In this document: piece after piece, positions 1 through 12,440 of the stretch | Numbering within the stretch: the stretch's first letter is position 1 | How the letters are laid out: each line of letters begins with the position of its first letter | Assembly (NCBI RefSeq): GCF_020360975.1 | Contig: NW_025408677.1 | Coordinates: forward strand, 1,550,001 to 1,614,000 | Reading direction: 5' to 3' | Length of the DNA: 64,000 nt | From: Hirsutella rhossiliensis | Taxonomy: Eukaryota; Ascomycota; Sordariomycetes; Hypocreales; Ophiocordycipitaceae | The notes under the pieces: model-generated | Databases searched by the model: none | What the model saw: the letters and a program-made list of their open reading frames with translations, nothing else | Told to the model about the DNA's origin: nothing | Translations under genes and position numbers: made by a program

Positions 1-3000
1 GAGAGCGTTCCTCTAAGTACCTAGCCGCTATAGTTTACTTTAACTAATATAGACTAGTTAAAGTCCTACTAAAGTAGTACTAAGGCTTAAGAAAATAGGT
101 TCTTAAGTATATAGAACGCTCCTTCTTATATAAGCCCTTAGTAAAAGGCGGTCTACTTCTTAGTAATCTTATTTAAGGGTATTATAATATAGGAGAAGCT
201 CCTAATAAATATCTTATAATAGTTCGCGAACTTAAAGAAGCTCTATACGCCTATCTATATAGTTAGGGTAGCTTAGTCCTAAATCGCTTAGATCTTTATA
301 GGATCTTCCTATATACCTATACCTATATAGATAATAAAGCCTAGGTACTTAACCCTCTTAACCTTAAATTCATACTTATTTAAGTTAAGGTAGAGCCTAT
401 AAAGTTAGAGGCGCTCTAAGACCCTTTATACTTTCTATATATAGTCCTTATAGGAGCTACTTATATAGATAAAGATATTATCTATATATATAGAGGCGAA
501 CTTATTAAGAAAGTCCTAAAGTATATTATTAATATAACGCTAAAAGGTAGCGGGCGCTCTTAAGAGGCTAAAGGGCGTTATAAGCTACTTAAATAAGCTA
601 TAGTATATATAGAACGCCGTCTTTTACTTATTACCCTCTAAGATCTATACCTTATAAAACGCCTATTTTATATTTAGCTTTATAAACTACTTTACCTTTA
701 AAAGGTTATAGAGCGTATCTAAGATTAAGGGTAAGGGGTAGCGGTCTAGCCTTATAATTATATTTAAAGCCCTATAGTCGTAATAAAACTATATCCCGCC
801 CCTTAGTTTATATATAAATAAGACTAGCGCTCTTACTTTAGAGCTACTTACTTAAATAAAACCCTTATTTAAGAGGTCCCTTAGTATCTTTTTTAGTACT
901 AGTAGCTCCGTATATAATATATTATATAGTAGTCTAAACGGTATAGGTAGTTCCTACCTCTTCTTATTAATATAAAGTATAATCTTATAGTCTACCCCTA
1001 GCTTATATAAGTTAAGCTTATTTACTTCTTAGGACTTAAATAATAGTAGGAGGTCGTAAAAGCGCTCTAGTATCTACTACTATAGCTTAGAGGGCGACTT
1101 TAGCTTTTTCGCCTAGAGGGCCTTATCGATATCCGCTAGGCTAACTATATAGACCGCTATATTAGCCGCTGCCCGGCCTTCCTCCTACTTTAACCGTTAT
1201 ATAGCTCCTATAAAGATAGAGGTAAGGACTTCTTATACTAAGTATAAAGCTCGCACGCTTAGTCCTATACTTATAGAACTATTATTATAGTAGACCTACC
1301 GTTATATAGGCCTAAACTATAGCTTCTTTTAGTATAGAACTAAGTATAACTCTATATATAATAACTAAGGTTTCCTAAGGATTAAGGGAAACTCTAGTTA
1401 GGGGATTATATAGGCTACGATAAGCTTATAATAACTATTAACCTTTATAGCTAGCTATATAATACCCTTAATTACCGCACCCTCTATTACGCTTAAGGCG
1501 CCCTTTACTCGCCTTAGGGCGATCTTTTCTACTAGCACTTATATCTTTTATATAAGCGCCTCGTTAACTACGGCGTAGTATTAGTAGCCCTTATCTATAA
1601 GGGCGGCGATAGGTAAAGAGTTATTAACTATAACCTATATTAAAGTAAGCTCCTCTTTTATATAAGCGGATAATTCCTCTTTCTCCTTTATTAATACTAG
1701 CAATTAAGGCTCTAGAGCCTATCTTTACTCTAGAGCTACTCTTTTTCCTCTAAGCCTAAGGGAGCGGAGTCCTCTTTATCGTCTAAGGTAAGGAGCGGTT
1801 CTATCTTCGCTACTTAAACTACTATAGGCCGCTTAGCTAAAAAGAAAGGGCATTTTAATATAAAGTATATAAACGCGCTATAATATAGGTAGCGGCCGTT
1901 AGCCTTCCTTTTCTTAATTTCCTTACTTATTACCTACTTCGCCCGCTACTTAGAGAGCGGGATAGTATAAGGGATATTTAATAATAACTTCCTACCGCGT
2001 TTAGCTTAGTCTATATAGGTAGCCGATATTAAGGTATCTCCGTTAGTATTAATAGTCGGCTATTCCTCTTATAAAGGGGTAGTAATCCCGTTACCGCTAT
2101 ACGGCGTGCGCTTATAAAGCTTCTAAAAACGTAGCGTCTACTTATAGCCCTATACTACCTTTATTAACTAGCTTATATACTCGCCGTAGTTAGTAGGTAT
2201 AATTATAAGGATAAGTAGCTCTTATAGGGCCGGCGTAATTAAGTTCTATAACTATATAAGCTTTACGCTATCTTCCTATACTATAGTTCCCGCCGCTCGT
2301 AAGAGCGTCTCTTTAAAGTTAAGGAGGAATTCGCTAAAGGTCTACCCGTCTTTTTACTTAAGGGTCTATAGCCTATCCTATACCTTCTCCCGCTCTTATA
2401 CGTTATCGAATATATATATAAGGTATTAGAAGAAGTCCTATAGGTCGCGTCTACTTCTAGGGCCGCCCTTATCCTAGAATCTAGAGATCCGCTATATTTA
2501 GGGCTCTAGTAGTATATAAAGGAGTAAATACTACGCTATATTATAATAGCCGTTTAGGCCCTATTTCTTATTTATTATAAACTTTATCTATAGCCGGCTA
2601 AGGAAGAAGTAGAAGGACTTAAGCTTACCGTCCTAAGTTAGCTAGGAAAGCGGCTTCTATATTAGTAGTACTACCGCTATAACCGGTATTACTAAGGTTA
2701 TAGGGGTTAACGCTAGTCTCGTAGATAGCTCCCTTAGTATAGCGAGAACCTTATTCTTCTCGCTAGCTATTATACTTTTAATCGCTTCTAGGATAGCTAT
2801 AATACTTCCTATCCGCTTAAGGGGTAGCGGGGTGCTTCTTTAAGGAAGCGGCACCCTTTTTAAAGAGATATCTATTAGATCTATTAGTTAATAGCTTATA
2901 CTATTATAGAGTAGGTAGAGGCGTATATATAGGTACTATCTATAAGATAATATTAATAAGCTATATAGAGCTCTTTTATACGTAGCTAGCCCGCCCCTAT

Positions 3001-3087
3001 ATATATAGGATCCGGCCCTTTATATATAACTATATAGCTTAGGCCGTAGCCTAAGCTTATTACCTATAATAGTTAAAGACTCTTATA
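1..3087 (-). mobile_element. Ty3/gypsy LTR retrotransposon relic, cut by the window start
   Basis: On the minus strand, bases about 520-455 read as the reverse-transcriptase palm segment FLNKFASIYIDNIFIY, matching the FLDKF...YLDDILIY block of Ty3/gypsy RT with the catalytic Asp pair reduced to D-N. With RT at the left and an LTR-like repeat at 2,902-3,087 on the right, the element runs right to left: 5' LTR, gag/protease region (about 0.8-2.9 kb), RT, with RNase H, integrase and 3' LTR beyond the window. Coding sequence is full of TAG/TAA. The right edge abuts copia sequence, so the gypsy may have inserted into that copia; the other junction is not in the window. Internal gag and protease motifs were not located. 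Confidence 0.7.
2902..3087. repeat. 186-bp LTR-like repeat, copy 1
   Basis: Starts TATTATAGAGTA and ends GACTCTTATA; un-RIPed ends would be TG...CA as in an LTR. The same sequence, with scattered differences, lies at 40,546-40,731. Here it forms the right boundary of the gypsy relic, so it is probably that element's 5' LTR (minus orientation). Confidence 0.6.
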
Positions 3088-4407
3088 CTAGCTATAAAGG
3101 AATAAGACTACTTATTATTATACTTAAGTAGCTTATTTATTTAGTTCTTAGCTAGCTTCTTAAAATATAGTTAAGTAACCGTTACTAATAAGCTTTATTA
3201 GTAAAGATATATCCTATAACTATTAGCTAGATAGAGCTTTTATTAGGAAGTATTAGTTAGCTTCTTTAAGGATTTCTTCTTACTTAGCTAGCTACGAAGA
3301 AGCTAGTAGGTTCCTAGTAAAAAAGGCTCTTAGGTAGGCTATATAAGTCTTCTTAATACGGTTAGTTATATAGCCCCTTAAGAGAGCTATTAAGGTCTCG
3401 AGCTTTAAAAGCTACTACTTAAGAGTCTTTTCTTTTTAAAGAGAGATTAGCTTTATAGTACTAATAAATTCCGTTATTACTATATAAGTAGTAGTTAATA
3501 GCTTTATTCTATAAAGGTATTCCTTTTAGTAACTCTCGTAGTCGCTTAAGGTAGTAGAAAAAACTCTTTACTATATAGAGGTTAGCTCTAAGAAGAGGAA
3601 AGCTCCCTTTATAAATTCTATTACTCTAAGATAAAAAGGGGGCTTAAGAGGGTCCTACTTAATAGAGAAGACTAAATTATAGATAGTTCTATCTATATAA
3701 GCCTATAGCTCCTTTACTTATATATCTTAATCTTAGGGCTCTATAAGAATCGTCTTATAGACTATAGGGATAATAAAGTTATCTTTTAATATCGTTATAA
3801 GGAAGGGTAAAAAGGTTAGTTAAAAATCGGCTTTTTTAGTAAAAGGGGTAAAAGGATATAAAAAAGGTGCCTTTTATAGTAGCTAGAAAGTATAAGAATT
3901 CTATTCCTCCTTACCTTATAACTCTTATATAAAGAGATATAAGAAGTATATAAAAATATATAAAGGGAAAATTAAAAGTAAAGGGTTAAATAGGTAAGGC
4001 AGAGAGATTTAATTCTTATAGGGGTAGTAATAAAGGTAAGGGAGTAATTATTATATTACCTTAATTATCCTTCTTTCCTTTATCCAACGCCCCTCTTTAT
4101 ACCTATTTAGTATCTTAATTAATAAAGAAGATCTTACTTAAAGAAGCTATTAATATCCCTTTAACTACCGAGCTTTTTACTAGTTTTTCCCCTTCTTTCT
4201 AGCTATTACCGGTATATCCGTTTTATCTCTCGCTACCTTTATAGGAAGCTATTACTACTTTTACTTCCCCTTATACCCTTACCCTCCTTTTTATACTTCT
4301 TTTTAGCTCCTTCTTCCTTTTTCTATACTAGATATATTTAGCTTCCTTAGTCCCTCTTACTAAGGGATATCTCTAAAAACTATAAAATTAAGCTATGCTT
4401 TATAATA
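3088..4407 (-). mobile_element. Truncated Ty1/copia relic (third copy of this family)
   Basis: Colinear with the 5' part of the copia at 52,031-58,196 (about 56,870-58,196): the start of the internal region plus one LTR at 3,923-4,407. It is strongly decayed: CpG as well as CpA sites are converted, and the LTR start reads TCTTATATAA where the better-preserved copy has TCTCGCGAAG. Everything left of 3,088 is replaced by the gypsy relic, so pol and the other LTR are absent here. Confidence 0.75.
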
Positions 4408-7400
4408 ATATTTACCCTTAATTTAAGGAAATAAAAGTAGTTTTAAAGGATATACCTTTTTATATTATATAAGAACTTAAATACTAAGTCCTTTTTTCTT
4501 TTTATTAATATAAAGGAAGTATTTCCTTAGTATACTTTAGACTTAATCTCTTTATAATTAATATTATTATTATTAATTTTATACTAAGGACCTAGCTAAA
4601 GGTATCTAAAACTTTAGTATTAAATAAAAAGAGAAAACTAAAGTACTTAAGGGAAAACCCTCCCCTCTTTTAATATAGGTCTACCTTAAACGAGGTTATA
4701 GTAGTAGTATATAGGAAATTTACGCTAGCTACTATAGGCTCCCCCCGCGATATTATATCTTAGTATAGGCCCTCTTAAGCTATAGCCGCTACTATCCTAA
4801 GCGGCCGCGGCCTAGGCTTACTAGCCTAAGCTTAGGGTTATAGGTAGTAGTCTCTCTTTAAGGGCCTAACTTATAGGCGCCTTTATTTACTATAGCTCCC
4901 GCGTTACTACTATATAGCCGCGGCCGCGTTAGCTTATTAGTCTATTAGTTAGTAGGGTAGGTAATATCCGGTTACCGGGCCGGGCGCTAGTATAGGTCGC
5001 TCTTAGGTAGGGCCGGCTAATCGAAATTTAGTCGGCTAGCTCTATTAATCGAAAATCGGTTCCTATCCGGCTATATAACTTCCTAATTAAGGGCGCGGTA
5101 GCCTATATTTACCCTCTATCGCGTAGTTATTAATTACGCGCGCCTAGCTCGTATATATATATACTTACCCTCCCCCCTTAGTTTTATTTATATCTCCTCT
5201 TATCTCTTTATTAGCTATCTCTTTTATAAGCCCTACTACTATCTCGCCCGCTTTATTTCTATAACTCTAGGTCTCTTTAGCGCTATATTTAGTTCGCTTA
5301 TTATTATATCGTAATATATAACTAGGAAGCCGACTTAGGTAGTAGTAGCTCGCCTCCTCTAAAACCCCTTCCTTATAAGAAAGTCGCTACTATAGTAGGA
5401 TTAAAGCGCTCTATCTTATATTTTATATATATTAAGCGTCTTATTAATAGGCTTACTTATAAGTCCTTTACTAGCTATTAAAACTAGTCCTATAAGTATT
5501 AATCTTAGTTTTATCTTAGGTTATTCTACCTTTAGGATTTTTTACTAACTTTAATAGCTATAAAGGCTAAAGCGTATATTACTTACGCTAACTTTAATTA
5601 GTCTTATTATTAAGTAAGTAGCTCTATTATACTATAGTACTATTTAAGTTTAATACTAATCTATATTTTAGATTACCTTTAAAGGTAAATAAGCTATATA
5701 TACCCTTTACTAAGTATAGTCTAAGGTCGATAGCCCCTTCCTTATTAAGGGTTTAGTATAAAAGCGCTTTTATCGCGTTACTTTAGAAACTTATATTTAC
5801 GCTAGTTAAAAGGCCCTTACTATTAAAGGTAAGGGCGCGTTAAGCGAGTCCGCCCTTAGTCTAGCTATAGTTACTAAGAATATCGAGACGCTTATATTAG
5901 CTTTTACTTATTTTATAGATAATACCCGCTATATATATAAGTCCTTAGAAAAGTACTTAGGTAAGTTTAGTAATACTATTAAGACCTTAGCTTAGGTTAA
6001 GCCTAAGTTACTCTTAGTTACCTAAAAGACTTTTATAGCGGTTAACGATCTCGCTAACTATTTTTATCCTATTACTAATAACGACCTTAATAGTAAGGAT
6101 AGTAGTTTTAATCTTACTAAGCCCGGTCTAGCCTTAGTCCCTATTAATAAAAGGAAGGGTAAAGGTAAGGGTAAGGTAGCTACCGCGCTTAAGGCTCTAT
6201 TTAAGGGTAAGGCTAAGGCGTCCGCTACTATCGCTATACCTACTATTATTATAAAGCTAGCTTAGGAGCCTACCGCGTCTCCCTTTATTAGCTCTAACGC
6301 TAAGCTATAGCCTAGTAGTTCTCCTAGCGCCGAGCCCGCCTTAAAGCGTCCTTATCTTACGTCGCTTACTAATCCTATTAACGCTCTTAACTTTATTTAA
6401 TAGCGTCTTTATAGCCGTCGCGGTTTAGTCTTAGCTAAGATTATTGCTAGTCTTAACCTTAATTAGATCTAAGGTTATAATATAGGCCGTAGTAAACGCC
6501 TTAGCGCCGCCGCCGGTATAGGTCCTACCCTTATATAGACCTTAGTTATTACTCTATCTTATAAGCTAGCCGTATAAGCTAGCTTTAGTTTAGGTTTAAG
6601 GTTAGGCCTAACTAGTTATTATTAGGCTTCTTATAGCGGTAGTAGTCCCTATACTCCTTATAAGTCTTAAGTTACTCTTTCTTATACCCCGCGTACTACC
6701 TTAAGGGGGTCCTATTATTCTTACTATAGTAATAAAGCAGACGTTACTACTAATAAGTTAAGCTAAGGTTATAGTTTAAGGGGCTAGTTATTAGCTTTAT
6801 TATAGTTTAGTTTTAAGTTAGGTCTTATTTAATTATAGTCTTTTAGTAGTAGGTCTTATTCTATAGCTATTAAAGCTAGTTTAGTTAGGTTATATTAGTT
6901 TTATTTAGTTTATAGTTTAATTAATAAGGTTTATACTTAGTCTAAGTTTAGTTTAATTAATACTATAGTCTTATTATCCTAAGTCCTCTCCTTTCTTAGA
7001 TCGCTTTAGTAAGGGGGGGAGTAGTTAGCTAGGGTAGTCTTAGTTAGGGCCGCTCTATCTCTAGCATAGCCCTAGTCTTACTATTTAGTATATCTATATA
7101 TAGCCTCTAAGCTAGGTCGAACTAATAAAGCCTACCTAAGTAAAGGAGCTATTATACTAGTAGCGCTACTATCTTTTTCCTTTAAAGGCCCGCTCTTATA
7201 TTACTTATATCCTAGGCCTATATTAAGAGGGACTCCTTTACCTCCTTTATTAATAGGCAGTTAATTATTATATAGTAGATAGTATCCCGTTTTTATCTAT
7301 AGGTATATATTAGTAAGACTATACTAAGGACCTATTAGTTAAAGAGGAAGTTATTAAGCCCGATCTTTCCTATATATATCTAAGTAGTTACTATACTAAT

Positions 7401-8044
7401 ATACTTAAGGAGGCCCTTATATTAGTCTAGCGTTATTGCCTTATTAAACTATAGTAGGAAGTTAAAGGGGTAAAGGGTAGTTTAATATTATTAAATCGCG
7501 TTTTCCTTAGTATTCTATTAAGCGGCCTATTCTTTATTTAGCCTTTTAAGCGACTTAGCTTTATCTAAGAGGTCGTCCGATCCGATCCTATCTAGCTCTA
7601 GACCCCCCTTATCTCTTTTATAAGGGGGGGCCTACTAAGTAGTAGCGCTACTAAGGGCCCGCTTTCTCTTTAGCGTCGCCTCCTCTTAAGTATACCCGCG
7701 ACCGCGTTAGATATACGTTAAATTTAGCTTAAGAGCCCTAAATCCTCTAACCTTTAAAGGGTATTTATTATTCTTTAGTTTAGGTAGAAGTCGATTAAAG
7801 GCACCTATACCTTTACTTTTACTTAGTAGACTAAGGTCGCGCGGTAAGCGCCCGTTACTACTTAAAGGTAAGCTAACTAGTTTTATACTAAGTCCTACGT
7901 AATCTTATATAGTTTCCCTTTTATAGGCGTTATCTTATTATAAGGAACGGTGTTCCTACTATAAATAAAGCAGCTATAATATACTCTCTCGATTATATAA
8001 GCTAATAAGTAGTATATTAATTATAGATAAAATCTTATCCTATA
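4408..8044. repeat. Unidentified RIP-degraded repeat sequence
   Basis: Contains an AT-rich stretch (4,408-4,690) with partly complementary arms, a GC-richer stretch (4,690-5,160) with GCGGCCGCGG-type segments, and a degraded plus-strand reading frame (entered separately). No LTR pair, reverse transcriptase or terminal inverted repeat could be recognised, so the element class is unknown. Confidence 0.5.
5750..7010 (+). pseudogene. Degraded ORF of an unidentified repeat protein
   Basis: One plus-strand frame stays readable for about 1.2 kb, interrupted only by TAA/TAG codons of the kind RIP makes from CAA, CAG and TGG. Recognisable stretches include KGKGALSESALSLAIVTKNI and ANYFYPITNNDLNSKD, then a Lys-rich segment (NKRKGKGKGKVATALK) and a long Ser/Tyr/Leu-rich C-terminal part. 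It could be ORF1/gag of a retroelement; no zinc knuckle, RT, integrase or transposase motif was seen. Limits are approximate. Confidence 0.35.
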
Positions 8045-8345
8045 GAGTAAGAATCGCTCGTTATTTTATATGCTATTATGCATTAAACGGGTTGCCGGCT
8101 ATCGTATAATCGGGAATCGAAGGAACAGAGCTAGCTTAGAATACTAGCTAAGACCTCTTAAGAACACCGGCACGACCAACCTCCTTTAAATACGAATATT
8201 AATGGAACCAAGATACTTTTAGATTTACTTAAGGTATCACGGAATTTCCTAGTCTTAGGGCTATACAGCAGCCTAAATCTAGTCCCGAAAGGTTCTTCCG
8301 TTTAGCTATAATTATATATATAAGATAGTATGTCCGCTAGTAGAT
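8045..8345. other. Low-RIP sliver between repeats
   Basis: About 300 bases retain many CA and TG dinucleotides (GGGTTGCCGG, GGAACAGAG, AACACCGGCACGACCAACC, TACAGCAGCC), in sharp contrast to both sides. It is probably single-copy sequence or the tail of an element that was not a RIP target. No ORF, tRNA or repeat was recognised in it. Confidence 0.55.
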
Positions 8346-8419
8346 AGATAGAGAATTATTAACTTTAATACCTCTTCTATATACTAATATACTACTAATA
8401 AACTCCGTTGAAAATCCTA

Positions 8420-11400
8420 CCTTATACTCCTTCTTCTACCCTATTACGTAGTCCTACGTAATTCCTTAATTTCCTAAAATCCCGCTTTTACTTATATACC
8501 TTAAGACTTATAGAATATAACTATAGTATAAGAGATTAAGGACCGGATTACCTTACTATAGACTTCCTTAGTACGAGGTAAGGTATAGCCTTATATAAAC
8601 GCCGCGAGCTTAGTTAGGGCTATAGTCTAGCGTTTTATTTTTACTTAAAGCTATTTTAAGTATACTTTTTAATATAGTTTCTAGTATACCTAAACCCTTA
8701 ATAAGTAGGCCTCCTAGACTAGTATTACTATATTAGACCTAAGGTAAACTAGCGTTATTATTACTTATCTCCTTTATATAAAGTATATTAACTTACTCTT
8801 TAATAGTTTAAAAGTAACCGCGAACTTAGCCGCTTAATCTATATATACCTTCTAGGCCTCCTTTAAGTATACTACTATTATAGCCTCGTTAGGTTTAATA
8901 CTAATAATATTTATATTATCGGCGAAGCTAATAGTATAAATACTATATATTATTCTAAGCTTTTTATATAAGGGGGTTATATAATATAAAAATAGGATCG
9001 GGGATAAGGGGGAGCCTTAAAAGACTCTTATTAATACTTAAGTTAGCTCTAAGGTCCTTATATTAAAGTAAAAGGTTAATCTTCTATTACTTATAAAGCT
9101 CTATATTAAGCTTATAAGCTATCTAGGGTATCCCTAAAGCTTTAGTTCCCTTATAAGCTTATTATAGTTAACTATATTAAATACGCCTTTAATATCTAGC
9201 TATAAGAATAATATAATACCCCTCTAGGCCTAGGTTATACGTACTAGTTTTATTACTAGTAAGATCGCTACCTCTATAAAGCGCTCCTTTTTATTTCTTA
9301 TTTATCTATTTAATAAGATACCGTTTACCTTTATAGCTCTTATAATCCTTTAAGCTAGTATCTACTTAAGTACTTTCCCTATTATAGGTAAGAAGGAGAT
9401 TAGTTTTTATCCCCTTACTATATAATAGGCTTCTAGCCTCTTACTTAGCTTTTAAATTACTATTACGTTCGCGCTATAAAACTATTTTAGGAAATATAAG
9501 AGTTAAGTATAGGCGTTAAAGATCGTAGCTAGTTACTAGACTAAGGCTAGTCTATACTTCTTAATAAACCTTAAAAGGACGCTATCTAACCCCGCTACTT
9601 TCTAGCTTACTATCTTACTTAGCGCTACTATAATATTAGCTAGCTAGATCTATTAGTCGACTATAAATATCGCCTTAGCTATAAGCTAAGGTAGCCCTTA
9701 AGTTATATTAGCCTTTAGTAAGAAGAACTTAGCTATTAATATCTAGGCCTTTTTATTAAAGGTTTCTATTAATTAGACCTTACCTTCCTTAACTAATAGT
9801 AAGATATAAGTTAGTTTTAGTAGTAGCTTACTATAGAGTTTAGCCTACCTCTTTATATTTTAGAGCTTAGTATTATTAGCGCTAATTTCCTTTAGGAACT
9901 TACGCTAGTAGGCCCTCCTTACTTTATAAACGGTTTACTTCTAAGCTACTATTGCTTTATATAAGTCTTCTTAGTTTACTTTACTCCTCTCCCGCCTATA
10001 CTTCTTCCTCGCCCTCTTAGCCTCCCTTATTGCCTTTCTTACTTTTAAGGTAAACTATATATTACCCTTAAGTAATACTTCTCTTTAGCGCGGAACTATA
10101 GCTATCGCGATCTATATTAAAGTAGTAAAGATATAGTCTAGGTCTTAATTAATATCCTTTAGTATTTAAAGCGTTAGCTAGTATAGTCCTAGCTAAGATA
10201 TAGTCTTAGCTTTAACTAGCTTAGCTTTTACTTCTTTTTACCTTAGGGCCGGCTTAAGCGCTTAAGCCTAAGAGTTAACTTATAAAGAAGGTTAAGCCCG
10301 GTATACTATATCTTAGTCTTTAGTATTACTTAAGCTAGGTTAATAGTACTATCCTTTTAACTATAAAAGAATCTTATATACTTCCTTCTTAAGGTAGTAA
10401 GTTTAAGTTATAGTCTTATTACCTCTTATATAAGTTATATTATATTATCTAAGGTTTTATTATATTTATCCTAAAGTAGGTAATAGATATTAAAGTCCCT
10501 TACTAATACCTTAAGGTACTTTAGTTTAATTAAACTTAGGTCTTATAATACTCTAGCCCTCGCGGCCCTTAGTAGTAAGTAAATCGTTTATAGTTTAGTA
10601 CTATCCTTAAAAATTACCTTACTTTAGTTTAGTTTAAACTAAAGCGACTAAGTCCTTAGCCTAAGCCTTTTATATATATATAGCGTATACCTCCCCTCCT
10701 TATAAACTAAGCTATAAGGCGCTACTTTAAAAGGCAAGGCCTTACCTCTTAGTATAGCTTTTACTTTTTATAGTACTATTAGGTTAAAGCTAGCTTAGTA
10801 GTAAAGCGCTAACTAAGCTAGCTTATATTTCTTTTATATATTCTAAAATAATACTCTTAGTTATATATAGGTAGGGTTAAGGTAAAAGGGGTCGACTATA
10901 TAAAGAGGGAGGCGCTCTATCTCTTAGCGCTTTTTTATTTACTATACCTATAAATATTATTTATACTTAGTTTAGCCTCCCTAGCCCTACTAGCTAGTAG
11001 GTATCTTAAGCTCGACTTCTTATTTTAGCGCGGTCTACCTAGTCCTTACTTTTAGACCGCGGTTAAGTTAAGAACGCCTTAGGTTTCGATAGTAGGTAGC
11101 ACCTATTACTTAGCGTAAGCTTAAGTATTCGCAAACTATTAAGGTTATCGTAGGTAGTTTTCCCTTACTTTTTCCTAGGCTTTATTTGCTATAAGGTAAG
11201 TTTAAGTCTATAATAGGTAGTCCCCTTAATATAAGATATAGTTATAAGGGATTTCGCCCTTCTTAGCCCTATAGTTATCCTTACCTTTATTATATACTAT
11301 ACTCTTATATTAGCTATAGAGTTATATTAATATATACTACTTAGCGATATAGCTATACCTATAATAATTATAGTATTTTTATAGTTAGACCGACTTATTA

Positions 11401-12440
11401 TAGGGTTTATATTAAAAGATTTATACTTTAAGGACTAAGCTTAAGTTATAAAGCCTATTAGCCTCTTTTAAAGTATAGACCTTAATAAGTATAGTTATTA
11501 CTATTAATATCTTAGATTAAGGGTATAGCGCCTAAGCCTAAAAGACCTTAACTTTATTTACCTCTATAATCTTATAAAGTAATCGCTCCTTATTTACTAT
11601 CGCTACTAATAAAGGGATATTCTTAGCTACTACTATATATACGCGGTAGGTAATTATAGCCTCTAGACTAAATATAGCTTTAACCTAGCCTTAGTCCCTT
11701 TAGTAAGCTCTTACTAAGGTATTAAAGATAAGCGCGATATTTTTACTTTAAAGGCGCTTTACTACTATAGCGCTTATAGCTTTTAAGGCCGTATTTATAG
11801 CCTTTACGATATCTTTTAATTCGCGGCTAAGGATTTTAGGCGGAGCCTTAGTAAGGACTACGATAATCTCGCGTTTATAGCGTAGTAAGACCTATTTTAC
11901 TATAGCTTTATATTAGGTCGGTCTCTTAGTCTTAGCTATAACCGCGGCCTAGGTTTACTTTAGGCCCCTTAGGCCTAAAGTAATACCTAAGTAGAGTTCT
12001 TCCTTAACTATCTCCTTAATTACTTCCTAGATTATTATCTTAAAGCTCTTATCTATATAAAGTACTACCGACGATGCGCTACTAGCGCGGCTCTTTACCT
12101 TAGAGAGCCGTTTAACTACTACCTATACCCTACTAAACTATATACTTAGGATAAAGCCCGCGAGTTTATTATATACTACTTTTTCTATAAGGTCGCTCGG
12201 CGCCTAAGTAAGTATCGTATTACTACTTTAGGTTTATTAACTCGCCCTATTAAGGTATATAAATTTAGGTAGTATATCTTTACGCTATACGCTTTAGTTA
12301 AGCTTAGTATATTAAGGGCTACTACTACGTTTACCTACTTCTTAGCCTTAGCGTAGTATTATTACTAAAGGTAATTAATACCGCTAAATTAATTCTTAGT
12401 ATTAGTTAGTATTTTAGTCGTAATATATACTTATTATAGG
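8420..12440 (-). mobile_element. Non-LTR retrotransposon (LINE, Tad/I-like) relic
   Basis: Minus-strand reading gives two ordered RT motifs. Bases 9,199-9,170 read LDIKGVFNIV (the LDxKGAFDxV block of LINE RT). Further downstream in the element, about 8,933-8,911, reads SFADNINII (the F/YADD catalytic block, second Asp changed to Asn). The spacing and order fit a LINE transcribed right to left, with endonuclease and ORF1 expected at about 9.9-12.4 kb; those domains were not resolved individually. The frame is broken throughout by RIP-type stops. Outer limits are estimates. Confidence 0.7.

Noticed and set aside
8045..8345. tRNA or other structured RNA in the un-RIPed sliver
   Set aside because: No cloverleaf, A/B box pair or conserved RNA core could be found by eye.
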